From: Pseudonocardia benzenivorans CB1190
GTDB lineage: Bacteria > Actinomycetota > Actinomycetes > Mycobacteriales > Pseudonocardiaceae
Assembly: GCF_000196675.2 (NCBI RefSeq)
Contig: NC_015312.1
Location: forward strand, 6,092,501-6,156,500
Direction of reading: 5' to 3'
DNA: 64,000 nt
The position numbers were made by a program, and so were the translations under genes. Each line of letters opens with the position of its first letter. Position 1 is the stretch's first letter. Below the pieces are notes generated by a model. The model saw only the letters and a list, made by a program, of their open reading frames with translations. It made no database searches and was not told the origin of the DNA. Below, piece after piece: positions 35,121 through 42,772 of this stretch.

Positions 35121-35411
35121 TTATCGAGCCGTAATCGAAGATCCATCAGAGGGCCCCGATGCGCGCGCGATCGCGCCGGCGAGTAGCTCACCGACGGTGA
35201 TCCCGAGGCAGCTGGCGATCGCCTCCATCTCGGCCGTGTTGAGCGCGACCACACCCCGCGTGCGCTGCGACGTCCACTGATTGGAGACGTTCAGGCGCCG
35301 AGCGAGTTCGCGTCCCGAGACTCGCTTGCGGCCCAACTGTGCGCGGAGCTCCTCGGCAACGAGGTCAGTAAACGACACCGTGCTGGCGGTCTGGGCAACG
35401 GCCTGGGTCAT
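35121..35411 (-). CDS. CI-like phage repressor (HTH XRE)
   Basis: 96 residues with one helix-turn-helix: RVSGRELARRLNVSNQWTSQRTRG, followed by ALNTAEMEAIASCLGITVGELL. It is divergent from a Cro-like gene, as in lambdoid switches. It is short and has no peptidase-type dimerisation domain, so induction would not be by RecA-stimulated self-cleavage. ATG 35411 lies six bases after a -10 hexamer, so its mRNA is probably leaderless. Confidence 0.8.
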   Translation of the reverse strand: MTQAVAQTASTVSFTDLVAEELRAQLGRKRVSGRELARRLNVSNQWTSQRTRGVVALNTAEMEAIASCLGITVGELLAGAIARASGPSDGSSITAR

Positions 35412-35417
35412 AGACAG

Positions 35418-35446
35418 AGCGTACGTTGCCACACTGAGCGTGACAA
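35418..35446 (-). promoter_or_regulatory. Repressor maintenance promoter, leaderless
   Basis: On the minus strand: TTGTCA (35441-35446), 17-base spacer, TACGCT (35418-35423), then six bases to the ATG of the repressor gene. Spacing is ideal for a housekeeping sigma factor, and the arrangement mirrors the leaderless cI message of lambda. Confidence 0.65.
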
Positions 35447-35495
35447 CAGTTCTCTCGGGCAACACGCCGACACGCGCGACACACCGGACATAGAG

Positions 35496-35526
35496 TTGAC
35501 GCTGCTTGGCTGAGAGTGACACTCTC
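35496..35526 (+). promoter_or_regulatory. Early promoter with overlapping operator
   Basis: TTGACG (35496-35501), 16-base spacer and GACACT (35518-35523) drive the Cro-like gene. The -10 is inside a perfect palindrome GAGAGTG-A-CACTCTC (35512-35526), a good repressor operator. A related repeat GAGTG-CCTT-CACTC lies at 35079-35092, beyond the other end of the repressor gene. Confidence 0.6.
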
Positions 35527-35531
35527 CGCCA

Positions 35532-35798
35532 ATGCATGAGACCGTCACTGCCGCTTCGGTCGCAGCGAACGTGCGTGCCGAGCTCGCCAGGGCGGGGCTC
35601 AGCGCACGACAGCTGGCCGAGGCCCTCGGCGAGAACCGGGGCTGGGCGCACCGGCGCCTCTCGTTGCGCGACCCGAAGCCGTTCGAGATCGACGAGCTCG
35701 CCCGCGTCGCGACACACCTACAGGTCCCGCTCTCCCGGCTCATCGAGCCGGTCGACGCCGCAGATCAGCCTCGCGAGGAGATACGCGGCGCCCGCTGA
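35532..35798 (+). CDS. Cro-like HTH protein
   Basis: 88 residues with helix-turn-helix LSARQLAEALGENRGWAHRRLS and the follow-on FEIDELARVATHLQVPLSRLIEP. First gene of the rightward early operon, divergent from the CI-like gene. Its domain layout is similar to that of the repressor, so the two may compete for the same operators. Confidence 0.75.
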   Translation: MHETVTAASVAANVRAELARAGLSARQLAEALGENRGWAHRRLSLRDPKPFEIDELARVATHLQVPLSRLIEPVDAADQPREEIRGAR

Positions 35799-35820
35799 AG
35801 TCCGCTCCCCGCAAACGAAG

Positions 35821-35850
35821 CGGGGCCGCGCTTGGCGTAGCGCGGCCCCG
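35821..35850 (+). terminator. Early hairpin terminator or attenuator
   Basis: CGGGGCCGCGC pairs with GCGCGGCCCCG (11 pairs, loop TTGGCGTA) between the Cro-like gene and the next gene. Its place after the first early gene suggests partial termination or antitermination control. Confidence 0.6.
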
Positions 35851-35877
35851 GAGATCCCGTCGAAAGGATGCACCCGG

Positions 35878-36294
35878 ATGGTACTGCCCACCCCCGACAC
35901 CGCGCAGCCCAAGACCGAGACGGCCAAGGACCCCGCGCAGGACCTGGCCGACGACCTCGCGGACGGGCTCAGCCAGCTCGCGGTGCTTGTCCGCGCGTAC
36001 CCGCGGATCGCGCGCTCGCTGGTCTACTCCCTCCAGCAGCTGCCCGGCGGTGTGCACGACGTCGTCTCCCGCGGGCAGGTCCTGGCGATGGCCCACACCC
36101 TCGGCGCCGAGACCACCCGCCGCCACAGCGGCGACCTCGGCGCCGACCTCGAGGGCTGGACGGTGCGGTTCGGCCGTCGCCGCGACATCGGTCTGCTGAT
36201 CGGTACCGAGTCCCCTGCGACCCTCGCCACGACCCGGCCGCGTGGGGCCGAGCGCCCGAGCCGCTTCGTTCCGGACATGGACACCGCGCGATGA
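35878..36294 (+). CDS. Phage early protein, unknown
   Basis: 138 residues, with acidic N-terminus (DPAQDLADDLADGLSQLAVLVRAYPRIARSL) and an Arg-rich C-terminus. AAAGGA lies nine bases before the ATG. No recognised domain. It overlaps the next gene by four bases (ATGA), and from here to 46,707 almost every gene is coupled this way. Confidence 0.65.
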   Translation: MVLPTPDTAQPKTETAKDPAQDLADDLADGLSQLAVLVRAYPRIARSLVYSLQQLPGGVHDVVSRGQVLAMAHTLGAETTRRHSGDLGADLEGWTVRFGRRRDIGLLIGTESPATLATTRPRGAERPSRFVPDMDTAR

Positions 36295-36503
36295 CCGCCG
36301 TGTTCGCGCCCCCGGCACCCAAGCACCGCCTCGACCGGCGGGCACCGCGGCAGTCGATCCAGCTCCGCCGCCGTGTCCGCCGCAGCCTGGCCGTTCGCGC
36401 GCTGTCCGCGCTCGTCGACACCGCGAGCCTCACCACGGCGCTCGTGATGCCCGCGCTGTGCTTGATCGGCATGGCGCTCATCGTGATCGGGGCAGGCCGG
36501 TGA
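36291..36503 (+). CDS. Small phage membrane protein
   Basis: 70 residues: a strongly basic N-terminal half (RRAPRQSIQLRRRVRRSL) followed by one transmembrane helix (LVMPALCLIGMALIVIGAG) at the very C-terminus. Unknown function. Confidence 0.55.
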   Translation: MTAVFAPPAPKHRLDRRAPRQSIQLRRRVRRSLAVRALSALVDTASLTTALVMPALCLIGMALIVIGAGR

Positions 36504-36910
36504 CGATCCTGACCCCGGCCCACGGCCTCCCGGTCGTCGTCCCCGACACCCCCGCAGGCGCCATGTTCAGCCGCCGGTCCGGCGAGCGCTGGGACATCGA
36601 CGGCCGCCCGCTCACCCGCGAGCAGTGGTTCGAGCTCGTCGCGGACGCCGACTACCGCGTCATCGTCGCGACCCACCTCTTCGGCGCCTACACCGGCGGT
36701 GCCCGCATCACGGTGCGCACCGAGTGGGCCGGTGAGGACCTGCGCCCCACACCCGATCCGGACCGGCCCCCGCTGATCTTCCAGACCCGCGTCATCGGCG
36801 GCCCGCTCGACGGCCGGATCTGGCTGTCCGCGCGCCGCCCCACCGCTCACGCCCTCCACGACCACGCGATCGGCGCGGTGTGCGAGGCCCTCACCCTCGG
36901 GAGACCCTGA
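36500..36910 (+). CDS. Phage protein, unknown
   Basis: 136 residues, GTG start overlapping the previous stop. Trp- and Arg-rich beta-type sequence (WDIDGRPLTREQWFELVADADYRVIVAT, TRVIGGPLDGRIW). No motif that I recognise. Confidence 0.6.
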   Translation: MTILTPAHGLPVVVPDTPAGAMFSRRSGERWDIDGRPLTREQWFELVADADYRVIVATHLFGAYTGGARITVRTEWAGEDLRPTPDPDRPPLIFQTRVIGGPLDGRIWLSARRPTAHALHDHAIGAVCEALTLGRP

Positions 36911-37419
36911 TGGCCCCGTTCGTCGCCGGCCTGATCGTCGGCTTCCTCGTCGCCGCCGCGCTGTTCACCGTCGTCGGCGTCTCGATCTCGCTCCGCCGCG
37001 CCGGGGACATCATGCGGCTCCTCGCCGACCCGCGGCCCCTCCCGGGCGAGGAGCCGCTCACCGCGGCCCCGTTCACGGCCGACCCGTCTCCGCTCGAGGT
37101 CCGCACGTTCCACCGCGTGGACCGCGCCCAGCGCGACGAGCCGCCCGCCCGCCGGCCCCGCGCCCCGCGCAGCAGCGAGGACGGGCAGCACAGCTCCGGG
37201 GAGACGAAGGCCCCGACCACCGAGGCCCGCCGGGCCGCCGGGCCGCCCGAGTCCCCGGTGGAGCGCACGCACGCGATGCCCGCGTACCGGCCCCGGACCC
37301 GCCCGGCCGGTGACACCGGGCTCGACGCCGAGCAGCTCGAGCGTGTTCTCAGCCGCGGGGTGGCCCGCCCGACGTCGGCCGGTGACCCGTGGCGGTTCGA
37401 CCGCGCGTCGGGCCGATGA
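36910..37419 (+). CDS. Phage membrane-anchored protein, unknown
   Basis: 169 residues. One N-terminal helix (FVAGLIVGFLVAAALFTVVGVSISL), then a long Pro/Arg/Ala-rich disordered region and a short C-terminal helical patch (LDAEQLERVLSRGV). ATG shares one base with the upstream stop. Confidence 0.6.
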   Translation: MAPFVAGLIVGFLVAAALFTVVGVSISLRRAGDIMRLLADPRPLPGEEPLTAAPFTADPSPLEVRTFHRVDRAQRDEPPARRPRAPRSSEDGQHSSGETKAPTTEARRAAGPPESPVERTHAMPAYRPRTRPAGDTGLDAEQLERVLSRGVARPTSAGDPWRFDRASGR

Positions 37420-37940
37420 AGGTCGAGAGCGTCGTCGCCGACGACGGCTCCGAGGTCCAGATCAGCTGCCGCCCCCGGCACCTCAGCGTCACCGTCGTCA
37501 GCACCGCCACCGCGGCCGCCGTCGACGAACTCGTCCGACAGCTCGGCGCAGCCCTCGAGGCGCGCGCCACGCAGCTCGTGAGCAACGACGGGCCCGTCCC
37601 CTCCGGGCCCGTCGGTCCGGCCGCCGACTCCGCGGGGCTTCCCACCGCCGTGGACCACGTCGACGACCGGGCACTGTCGGCGGAAGCGAGCCCCACCGCG
37701 CCCGCCGACGACCGCGGCCCCGAGCTCTCCGACCTGGAGCTCGGGGCCGCGGCCTCCGCGGCCGCTCCGGCGCCCGCGCCGCTCGCCGTGCAGTTCGAGT
37801 CGGGCCAGCTCGCGCTCGACGACCCGACTCGCGCTGACGCCGACGAGCTCTTCGCCGCCGGCGTCAGCGCGCACCACGTCGCCGCGGAGCTCGGCATCGA
37901 CCTCGACACCGCTCGCGCGTGGCAGCGGGAGGCCCGGTGA
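37416..37940 (+). CDS. Phage protein with C-terminal HTH-like segment
   Basis: 174 residues. An N-terminal beta-rich part (VESVVADDGSEVQISCRPRHLSVTVV), an acidic low-complexity middle, and a C-terminal ADELFAAGVSAHHVAAELGIDLDTARAWQREAR that looks like a helix-turn-helix. Possibly a small regulator or a subunit of the replication module next to it. Confidence 0.55.
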   Translation: MKVESVVADDGSEVQISCRPRHLSVTVVSTATAAAVDELVRQLGAALEARATQLVSNDGPVPSGPVGPAADSAGLPTAVDHVDDRALSAEASPTAPADDRGPELSDLELGAAASAAAPAPAPLAVQFESGQLALDDPTRADADELFAAGVSAHHVAAELGIDLDTARAWQREAR

Positions 37941-38788
37941 GGATCAAGACGAGTCAGCTGATCGCGGTGCTGCAGGACCTCATCCGGACCGCGGGCAACG
38001 ATCCCGAGCTGCCGACGCTGAATGCGATCTTGCTGCACACGACCCGCGGCCACCACGGCGCGGAGCCTGGCCAGGTCGAGCTCTTCGCCGGCGTCTCGAC
38101 GAACCGCTACTGCGTCGGGCACACCTACACCTGGTGTTCGGGCCAGCTCAGCGGCCCCTCGCTGTGGTCGGTCCGGGACGCGAAGAACGTCGTCAGCGTG
38201 TTCAAGGCCGCCCGGGGCAAGGACAAGCACGACGTCCACGCCGTCGAGATCGTCCGCTCGGCCGGAGAGATCGTCATCCGGGAGGATCCGAACCTCATCG
38301 ACGAGGGCGTGTCTCTGGCCTTCGGTGAGCGCGACGCCGGCGACTTCCCCGCGCGGGGCGTCTACCGGCACCTCGACATCGAGCAGCCCACGACGAAGCT
38401 CGAGGTCGACGCCGGCGTCAGCCGCTTCGTCGACGCGACTCCCGCCACGGACATCAGCCCGTCGGTGCTGGCACCGTTCCTCGCGGTCGCGAACCGCCGG
38501 GGCGAGCCGGTCCGGCTCTACCGCACCCACCAGTGGGTGCCGATCCTCGTGCAGATGGGGGAGGCCTACCGCGGCGTCCTGATGACGGTCCGGACCGACG
38601 ACCCGGTCGAGCACCAGGAGCGCCCGACGTCCGACCTCTACCCGCCCGACCTCGACGACCCACGCTGGGCGCCGAAGGGCGACGCAACGACAGAGACCGA
38701 GGACTGGCAGCAGCTCGACCTCGGCGTCGAGGGAGACGACGACAGCGCCGACGACAGCGCCGACGAGCTCGAGGACGGCCCGGAGTGA
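37937..38788 (+). CDS. Possible sliding-clamp (DnaN)-like protein
   Basis: 283 residues. The order VLQDLIRTAG...LPTLNAILLHTTRG near the N-terminus, repeated alternating beta-strand/helix segments, and the end VLAPFLAVANRRGEPVRLYRTHQWVPILVQMGEAYRGVLMTVR resemble the C-terminal domain of bacterial beta clamps, which end around a MPVR motif. It is shorter than the usual 370 residues. An acidic Asp/Glu-rich tail follows. The neighbouring replication initiator supports a role in replication, but the assignment is inference. Confidence 0.45.
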   Translation: MRIKTSQLIAVLQDLIRTAGNDPELPTLNAILLHTTRGHHGAEPGQVELFAGVSTNRYCVGHTYTWCSGQLSGPSLWSVRDAKNVVSVFKAARGKDKHDVHAVEIVRSAGEIVIREDPNLIDEGVSLAFGERDAGDFPARGVYRHLDIEQPTTKLEVDAGVSRFVDATPATDISPSVLAPFLAVANRRGEPVRLYRTHQWVPILVQMGEAYRGVLMTVRTDDPVEHQERPTSDLYPPDLDDPRWAPKGDATTETEDWQQLDLGVEGDDDSADDSADELEDGPE

Positions 38789-39096
38789 CGGCCGTCGACG
38801 AGTGCGGCGTCTCGCTGACCGGCGACCCCGTCACCGACGCCCTCGTCCCGCTCGCGACCGAGCTGGCCGCCGCCGTGTACCTCGAGGACCAGGAGTCCTG
38901 CGCGCTGATCCGAGCCGAGGCCGAGGACATCCTGCTCGTCCACAACCTCGACCCCGCCGACGCCGGCTGGGCCCTGGCCACCGTCGCCGCCGGGATGCTG
39001 CCCGGCGGCGCTCCTCCGTCCCTGCTGCTGGCCTGGCGGGCGCTGCCCCTGCACGTCCGCCAGGGCCGCCGCCTGCCCGAACACAGCGCCTCCTGA
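38785..39096 (+). CDS. Phage protein, unknown
   Basis: 103 residues, helical and acidic at the start, with ALATVAAGMLPGGAPPSLLLAW near the middle. GTG start overlaps the preceding stop; a 38-base gap with GAGAGGAGA follows before the replication initiator gene. Confidence 0.6.
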   Translation: MTAVDECGVSLTGDPVTDALVPLATELAAAVYLEDQESCALIRAEAEDILLVHNLDPADAGWALATVAAGMLPGGAPPSLLLAWRALPLHVRQGRRLPEHSAS

Positions 39097-39134
39097 GCGC
39101 TCCCCTACGAGACCAGAGAGGAGACCCCCCGCCC

Positions 39135-40136
39135 ATGGCCTGGCAGCTGACGGCAGAGATCCACGCCCACGCGCCCCGCATGAGCCTCGGCGAGCGCGCA
39201 GTGCTCCTCGCCATCGCCGAGCAGGCCCGCGTCGAGACCCGACGCACTCCCCCGCTCGGCCGCGACGAGCTCGCCGAGCGAGCCGGCCTATCCATCCACG
39301 GCCTGCGCTCGGCGATCCGCCGACTCCGCGACCGCGGCCTCGAGGTCCGCGTCCCGCTCCCGGGCCGCACCTCCAGCGACGGACGCCCGATGTTCGCCGT
39401 CCCCGGCGTCCGCACCACCTACATCCTCCCGACGTTCGAGAGCGGCCTGACGGCCCTCCTGACGCCCCAGGCGCCCGGAGCCTCCGACTGCACGGGGACG
39501 GCCGACGAGACGCTCAGCGACGCGCACAGCCCGCAGCACGACGTCGTCGACGCCGAGGGCGCCAGCGCCGCGGTCGACGCCGCTGCCGAGCCTGTGGACA
39601 ACTCGCTCACCAGCGACGACAAGGGGGGTACGAGCTGCCCCCCTGCCATCCACAAGGGGGGTACGACGTACCCGGCTAGGGGGGTACGAGATGCCTCCCA
39701 GAGGGGGGTACGAGATGCCTCCCCCTTCCGTACCGGAGTGCCCGTACGTGCGGGCGCGCGCGTACGCGAGGCCGACCAGGCCGCCGCTGTGGACAACTCC
39801 GCCGCGCCCGGCATCGCCGCCGAGCTTGAGCGGATCGGCACCGTCCCGCCTCGCTGCCTCGATCACGCCGACCTCGCTCCCTCCGAGCGCCCGCCGTCGT
39901 GTCCCGAGTGCGCCAGCCTCCGCCGCGAGCACAAGGCCCGCCGCTCCGAGGTCATCCGCGGCGAAGCCCGCCGACGCCGCCGCTGCCGCGGCTGCGACGA
40001 CCTCGGCTGGGTCCTCGGCCCCGACGGCCACGCCCTCTCCGACCCGGCGATCCGGTGCACCCACCCGACCGTCTCGACCCCGTCCACATCCCCCACCAGC
40101 ACGAACACCACCGAAAGGCAGGGCGCTCACCGATGA
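39135..40136 (+). CDS. Replication initiator-like winged-helix protein with internal origin repeats
   Basis: 333 residues. An N-terminal winged helix (RMSLGERAVLLAIAEQARVETRRTPPLGRDELAERAGLSIHGLRSAIRRLRDRGL) is typical of actinophage replication proteins. Then come a low-complexity region with KGGTSCPP, KGGTTYP and two RGVRDAS repeats, and a C-terminal zinc-ribbon-like region (CPECASLRREH, RRCRGCDDLGWVLGPDG). The low-complexity region is encoded by four iteron-like DNA repeats, so the gene probably carries its own origin as lambda O does. Confidence 0.65.
   Translation: MAWQLTAEIHAHAPRMSLGERAVLLAIAEQARVETRRTPPLGRDELAERAGLSIHGLRSAIRRLRDRGLEVRVPLPGRTSSDGRPMFAVPGVRTTYILPTFESGLTALLTPQAPGASDCTGTADETLSDAHSPQHDVVDAEGASAAVDAAAEPVDNSLTSDDKGGTSCPPAIHKGGTTYPARGVRDASQRGVRDASPFRTGVPVRAGARVREADQAAAVDNSAAPGIAAELERIGTVPPRCLDHADLAPSERPPSCPECASLRREHKARRSEVIRGEARRRRRCRGCDDLGWVLGPDGHALSDPAIRCTHPTVSTPSTSPTSTNTTERQGAHR
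39623..39723 (+). repeat. Four iteron-like repeats, candidate replication origin
   Basis: GGGGGGTACGA occurs at 39623-39633, 39656-39666, 39679-39689 and 39703-39713. The last two copies extend identically for 21 bases. Copy 2 is part of the palindrome GGGTACG-A-CGTACCC. Initiator proteins usually bind such repeats. Confidence 0.6.
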
Positions 40137-40193
40137 CCACGTGCGAAACTGTGTACGCCGTTCACAGTTCTCGTCGCCCAGGAGGTGACGACC

Positions 40194-40427
40194 ATGCCCC
40201 GCCGTCGCCGACCGACCCGCGCCGAACTCGCCGACCGAGCCCGCCTCGACTGGCTGTGCGAGCGCACCGAGGCCGAGCAGGAGACCTGCGAGTACTGCCA
40301 GGCCTCGCCCTCGGTGACCTGCCGCGACCCCCGCACCGGGCGCCCGCTGGTCCGGCAGACCGCGCACCTCGCCCGCATCCGGGCCCGGGCACGTCGAACC
40401 GCACGGCGCGCCGTCGGCGCACGCTGA
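40194..40427 (+). CDS. Small zinc-finger phage protein
   Basis: 77 residues. CEYCQASPSVTCRDPRTGRPLVRQTAHLARI is the C-x2-C-x6-C-x15-H type finger common in actinophage small proteins. ATG 40194 is chosen because GGAGG lies eight bases upstream; GTG 40185 is an alternative. Probably DNA- or RNA-binding. Confidence 0.7.
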   Translation: MPRRRRPTRAELADRARLDWLCERTEAEQETCEYCQASPSVTCRDPRTGRPLVRQTAHLARIRARARRTARRAVGAR

Positions 40428-40630
40428 GCGCCCGCGACGTCGCCCTCGTCGCCGGCGGCGCGGCCTTCGCCGCGTTCGCCCTCGTCGGCCTGCCCATCGC
40501 CGCACTCGCCGCCATGGCACTCACCGCGGCAGTCGCCACCGACACCCGACCCACCGCGGCCCACCCCAGGAACCGGGGCTGGGCCTACGACAACTGCGCC
40601 TCGACGTCAGGGCAGGGAGGCACCCAGTGA
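40424..40630 (+). CDS. Small phage membrane protein, probable CTG start
   Basis: About 68 residues with two closely spaced hydrophobic stretches (DVALVAGGAAFAAFALVGLPIAALAAMALTAAVA) and a hydrophilic end. There is no ATG, GTG or TTG between the preceding gene and the first helix. CTG at 40424 overlaps the preceding stop in the CTGA form, matching the four-base coupling of the neighbours. The alternative, a start at ATG 40133 reading through the zinc-finger gene in another frame, looks like a shadow. Confidence 0.4.
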   Translation: MSARDVALVAGGAAFAAFALVGLPIAALAAMALTAAVATDTRPTAAHPRNRGWAYDNCASTSGQGGTQ

Positions 40631-41244
40631 CCACCTCGACCGCCGGACCCGAGCAGCTCAACGACCAGACCGACGACAGCGAGCAGCACTCGTTGCTCAT
40701 CAACGGCATCCTCGGCGCGCTCGACGAGACCCAGGCCGCCGTCGACGCAGCGATGGCCGCAGCCGAGCGCGCTCGGCTCATCGACCTCCTGCTCGACGCT
40801 GCCTACCCGGCCAGCGACGACTCCGCCACCCGCCCCTGGCACGAGCTCCCGCACGTCCACCTCCGAACCATCGCCGACAGCGCCGAGCACACCGGCAAGC
40901 CCAGCGTCGTCGAGCCCCTCCTCGAGTCCCGCCGCGCGATGGCCGGCCGCATCCTCGACGCGCTCACCCCCGAGCTCGCCCCGGAGCCCGACCCCGACGT
41001 CCCCGGCGAGCAGCCCGTCAGCACCGACACCCTCCGCCGCTGGGCCGTCTGGGCCGACCAGATCGCCGAGCACGCCGACGCCCGCCGCCGGCTGGCCACC
41101 AACGGCGCCCGCCACCTCGCCGACCACATCCGCCGCGAGATCGCCTACCCGCTCAACCGGCCCGACCTCGACCCCGCCGGCTACCGCGACCCCTCGATCT
41201 TCGACCAGGACCGCCAGGACCCCGCCGCAGAGGAGACCTCGTGA
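40627..41244 (+). CDS. Phage protein, helical, unknown
   Basis: 205 residues, mostly helical and acidic (ILGALDETQAAVDAAMAAAERARLIDLLLDAA; LRRWAVWADQIAEHADARRRLA). GTG start coupled to the previous gene and GTGA overlap with the next. No recognised domain. Confidence 0.65.
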   Translation: MTTSTAGPEQLNDQTDDSEQHSLLINGILGALDETQAAVDAAMAAAERARLIDLLLDAAYPASDDSATRPWHELPHVHLRTIADSAEHTGKPSVVEPLLESRRAMAGRILDALTPELAPEPDPDVPGEQPVSTDTLRRWAVWADQIAEHADARRRLATNGARHLADHIRREIAYPLNRPDLDPAGYRDPSIFDQDRQDPAAEETS

Positions 41245-41633
41245 GCTACCAGATCATCGCCGAGGTCCCCGTCGAACCCGCCGACCGCGCCGTCGTCCTC
41301 GACAAGGACGGCCACGCCTGGCAGCGCGTCGGCGCGACCTGGGCCGGCGTCGGCGGCAACCTGTTCGGCGGCAAGCACTGGCGCCACCTCGTCGTCGACC
41401 GCGGCCCCCTCACCCTTCTCGCGCGGACCGACCTCGACGACGTCGCCCGCCGCATCCAGGACAGCACCGAGCGCCTCACCCTCGGCTGGGTCACCAGCGG
41501 CCCAGACGGCCGCACGACCGTTCAGAACGACATCCACCAGCACCGCACCGCCGTCGGCCAGCTCCACGCCCTGGTCGCCGAGCTCCGCGGCGAACCTGTG
41601 GACACCGAGTCCGACACGGAGGAGACCGCCTGA
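41241..41633 (+). CDS. Phage protein, unknown
   Basis: 130 residues. The beta-rich first half (DRAVVLDKDGHAWQRVGATWAGVGG) has a pattern seen in short actinophage proteins with a DGxxWxR motif. Unknown function. Confidence 0.6.
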   Translation: MSYQIIAEVPVEPADRAVVLDKDGHAWQRVGATWAGVGGNLFGGKHWRHLVVDRGPLTLLARTDLDDVARRIQDSTERLTLGWVTSGPDGRTTVQNDIHQHRTAVGQLHALVAELRGEPVDTESDTEETA

Positions 41634-41878
41634 TGATCGAGACAACGCAGCCACGTCAGGTCGGGAAGTGGACGGCACAGCTCGATGCCCTGAGCAAGAC
41701 GGTCGGCGTCATCGTGACGCCGGACGAGGACATCACCGCGCGAGTCCGTGAGGCCCTGCCCGCCCGCGATGTCCGGCTCGACCTCCACGCCACGCCGGGC
41801 GTCATCCGTGTCTACGAGTTCGCGAACCTGCCGCTGCACCTCTACACCAAGGCCGAGGCCCGGCGGTCACGCTCATGA
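41633..41878 (+). CDS. Phage protein, unknown
   Basis: 81 residues, alpha/beta pattern, ATG shares a base with the upstream TGA, and its end overlaps the next gene (ATGA). Nothing recognisable. Confidence 0.55.
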   Translation: MIETTQPRQVGKWTAQLDALSKTVGVIVTPDEDITARVREALPARDVRLDLHATPGVIRVYEFANLPLHLYTKAEARRSRS

Positions 41879-42183
41879 CCAGCGCGAACGAGCGCCACCG
41901 ACCGCTGCAGAGCGGCCCGTGCGACGAGTGCGGACAGCCGATCATCTGGGCCTACACCGCCAACGGCAACCCGATGCCGGTCGACGCGAAGCCCAGCGAC
42001 AACGGCAACGTCCTGCTCGACGCCCGGCACCCCGACCACCGCGGCCGCCCCGCCGCCGGCGTCCTCGGCGCCCAGGCCGCCGCCGGCGCCCGCGACCGCG
42101 GGCAGGAGCTCCGCACCCACCACCGGCTCACCTGCACCCACCCCGAGCGCTGGGCCCGCAAGACCCGGAAGGCCACACGATGA
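41875..42183 (+). CDS. Cys-pair phage protein, probable zinc ribbon
   Basis: 102 residues. CDECGQPIIWAYTANGNPMPVDAKPSDNGNVLL is a family often seen in actinophages, with one CxxC near the start and a Cys/His pair near the end (LTCTHPERW). A structural zinc site is likely. Confidence 0.65.
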   Translation: MTSANERHRPLQSGPCDECGQPIIWAYTANGNPMPVDAKPSDNGNVLLDARHPDHRGRPAAGVLGAQAAAGARDRGQELRTHHRLTCTHPERWARKTRKATR

Positions 42184-42476
42184 GCACGAACGACACCGAC
42201 CGCTACGAGGCAGCCGCGCACGCCATGCAGACCGGCGTCCTCGCCGAGATGCATCGCGAGGGCGTCCCCGCCGAGCACCTCGACGACCGCACCTCAACGG
42301 GCCGCAAGCACCTTCGCGTCGGCGTCAACAGCGCCCTCGTCGGGCAGGCGGCGATCGCATCGCTCCTGATCGCCAAGGGCATCTTCACGATTGAGGAGTA
42401 CACCGCGGCACTCGCCGACGAGATGGAGAAGGAACAGCGGCTCTACGAGGACCAGCTCGGGGTGAAGCTCCGGTGA
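42180..42476 (+). CDS. Phage protein, unknown
   Basis: 98 residues, helical, with a central HLRVGVNSALVGQAAIASLLIAKGIFTIEEYTAALADEMEKE segment resembling helper helices of phage assembly or replication proteins. No firm assignment. Confidence 0.6.
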   Translation: MSTNDTDRYEAAAHAMQTGVLAEMHREGVPAEHLDDRTSTGRKHLRVGVNSALVGQAAIASLLIAKGIFTIEEYTAALADEMEKEQRLYEDQLGVKLR

Positions 42477-42772
42477 CCCCGGTTCCACAGACGCCAGTGG
42501 AGGTCGCTCTCGCAGCAGCCGACCGCTGCGAGCGCGCCGGAGGTGACGACGCGACCCGGGCCGAGGCCGACGCCGCGCTCGCGTACGCGGCCGGCGTGCT
42601 GCGGATGCTGGCCGCACAGGCAAAGCCCCACTCGTCATGCCGATTCAACCCGGGCCCGCCGGCCAAGTGCCGCGCGCTGATCGGCATCTCCGGTGTGCGC
42701 TGCACGCTCGCCCTCGGGCACGGCGGCCACCACACGGCCGACGGCGCCGACAGAGCGGCGTCCCCCGCGTGA
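42473..42772 (+). CDS. Cys/His-rich small phage protein
   Basis: 99 residues: a helical first half and a C-terminal CRFNPGPPAKC...VRCTLALGHGGHH zinc-site-like pattern. GTG start overlapping the previous stop. Confidence 0.6.
   Translation: MTPVPQTPVEVALAAADRCERAGGDDATRAEADAALAYAAGVLRMLAAQAKPHSSCRFNPGPPAKCRALIGISGVRCTLALGHGGHHTADGADRAASPA

Noticed and set aside
40133..40630. A 165-residue frame from ATG 40133 covering the zinc-finger gene
   Set aside because: It overlaps the zinc-finger gene almost completely in another frame, its first 95 residues look like Arg/Pro shadow sequence, and the zinc-finger frame has a good ribosome-binding site.
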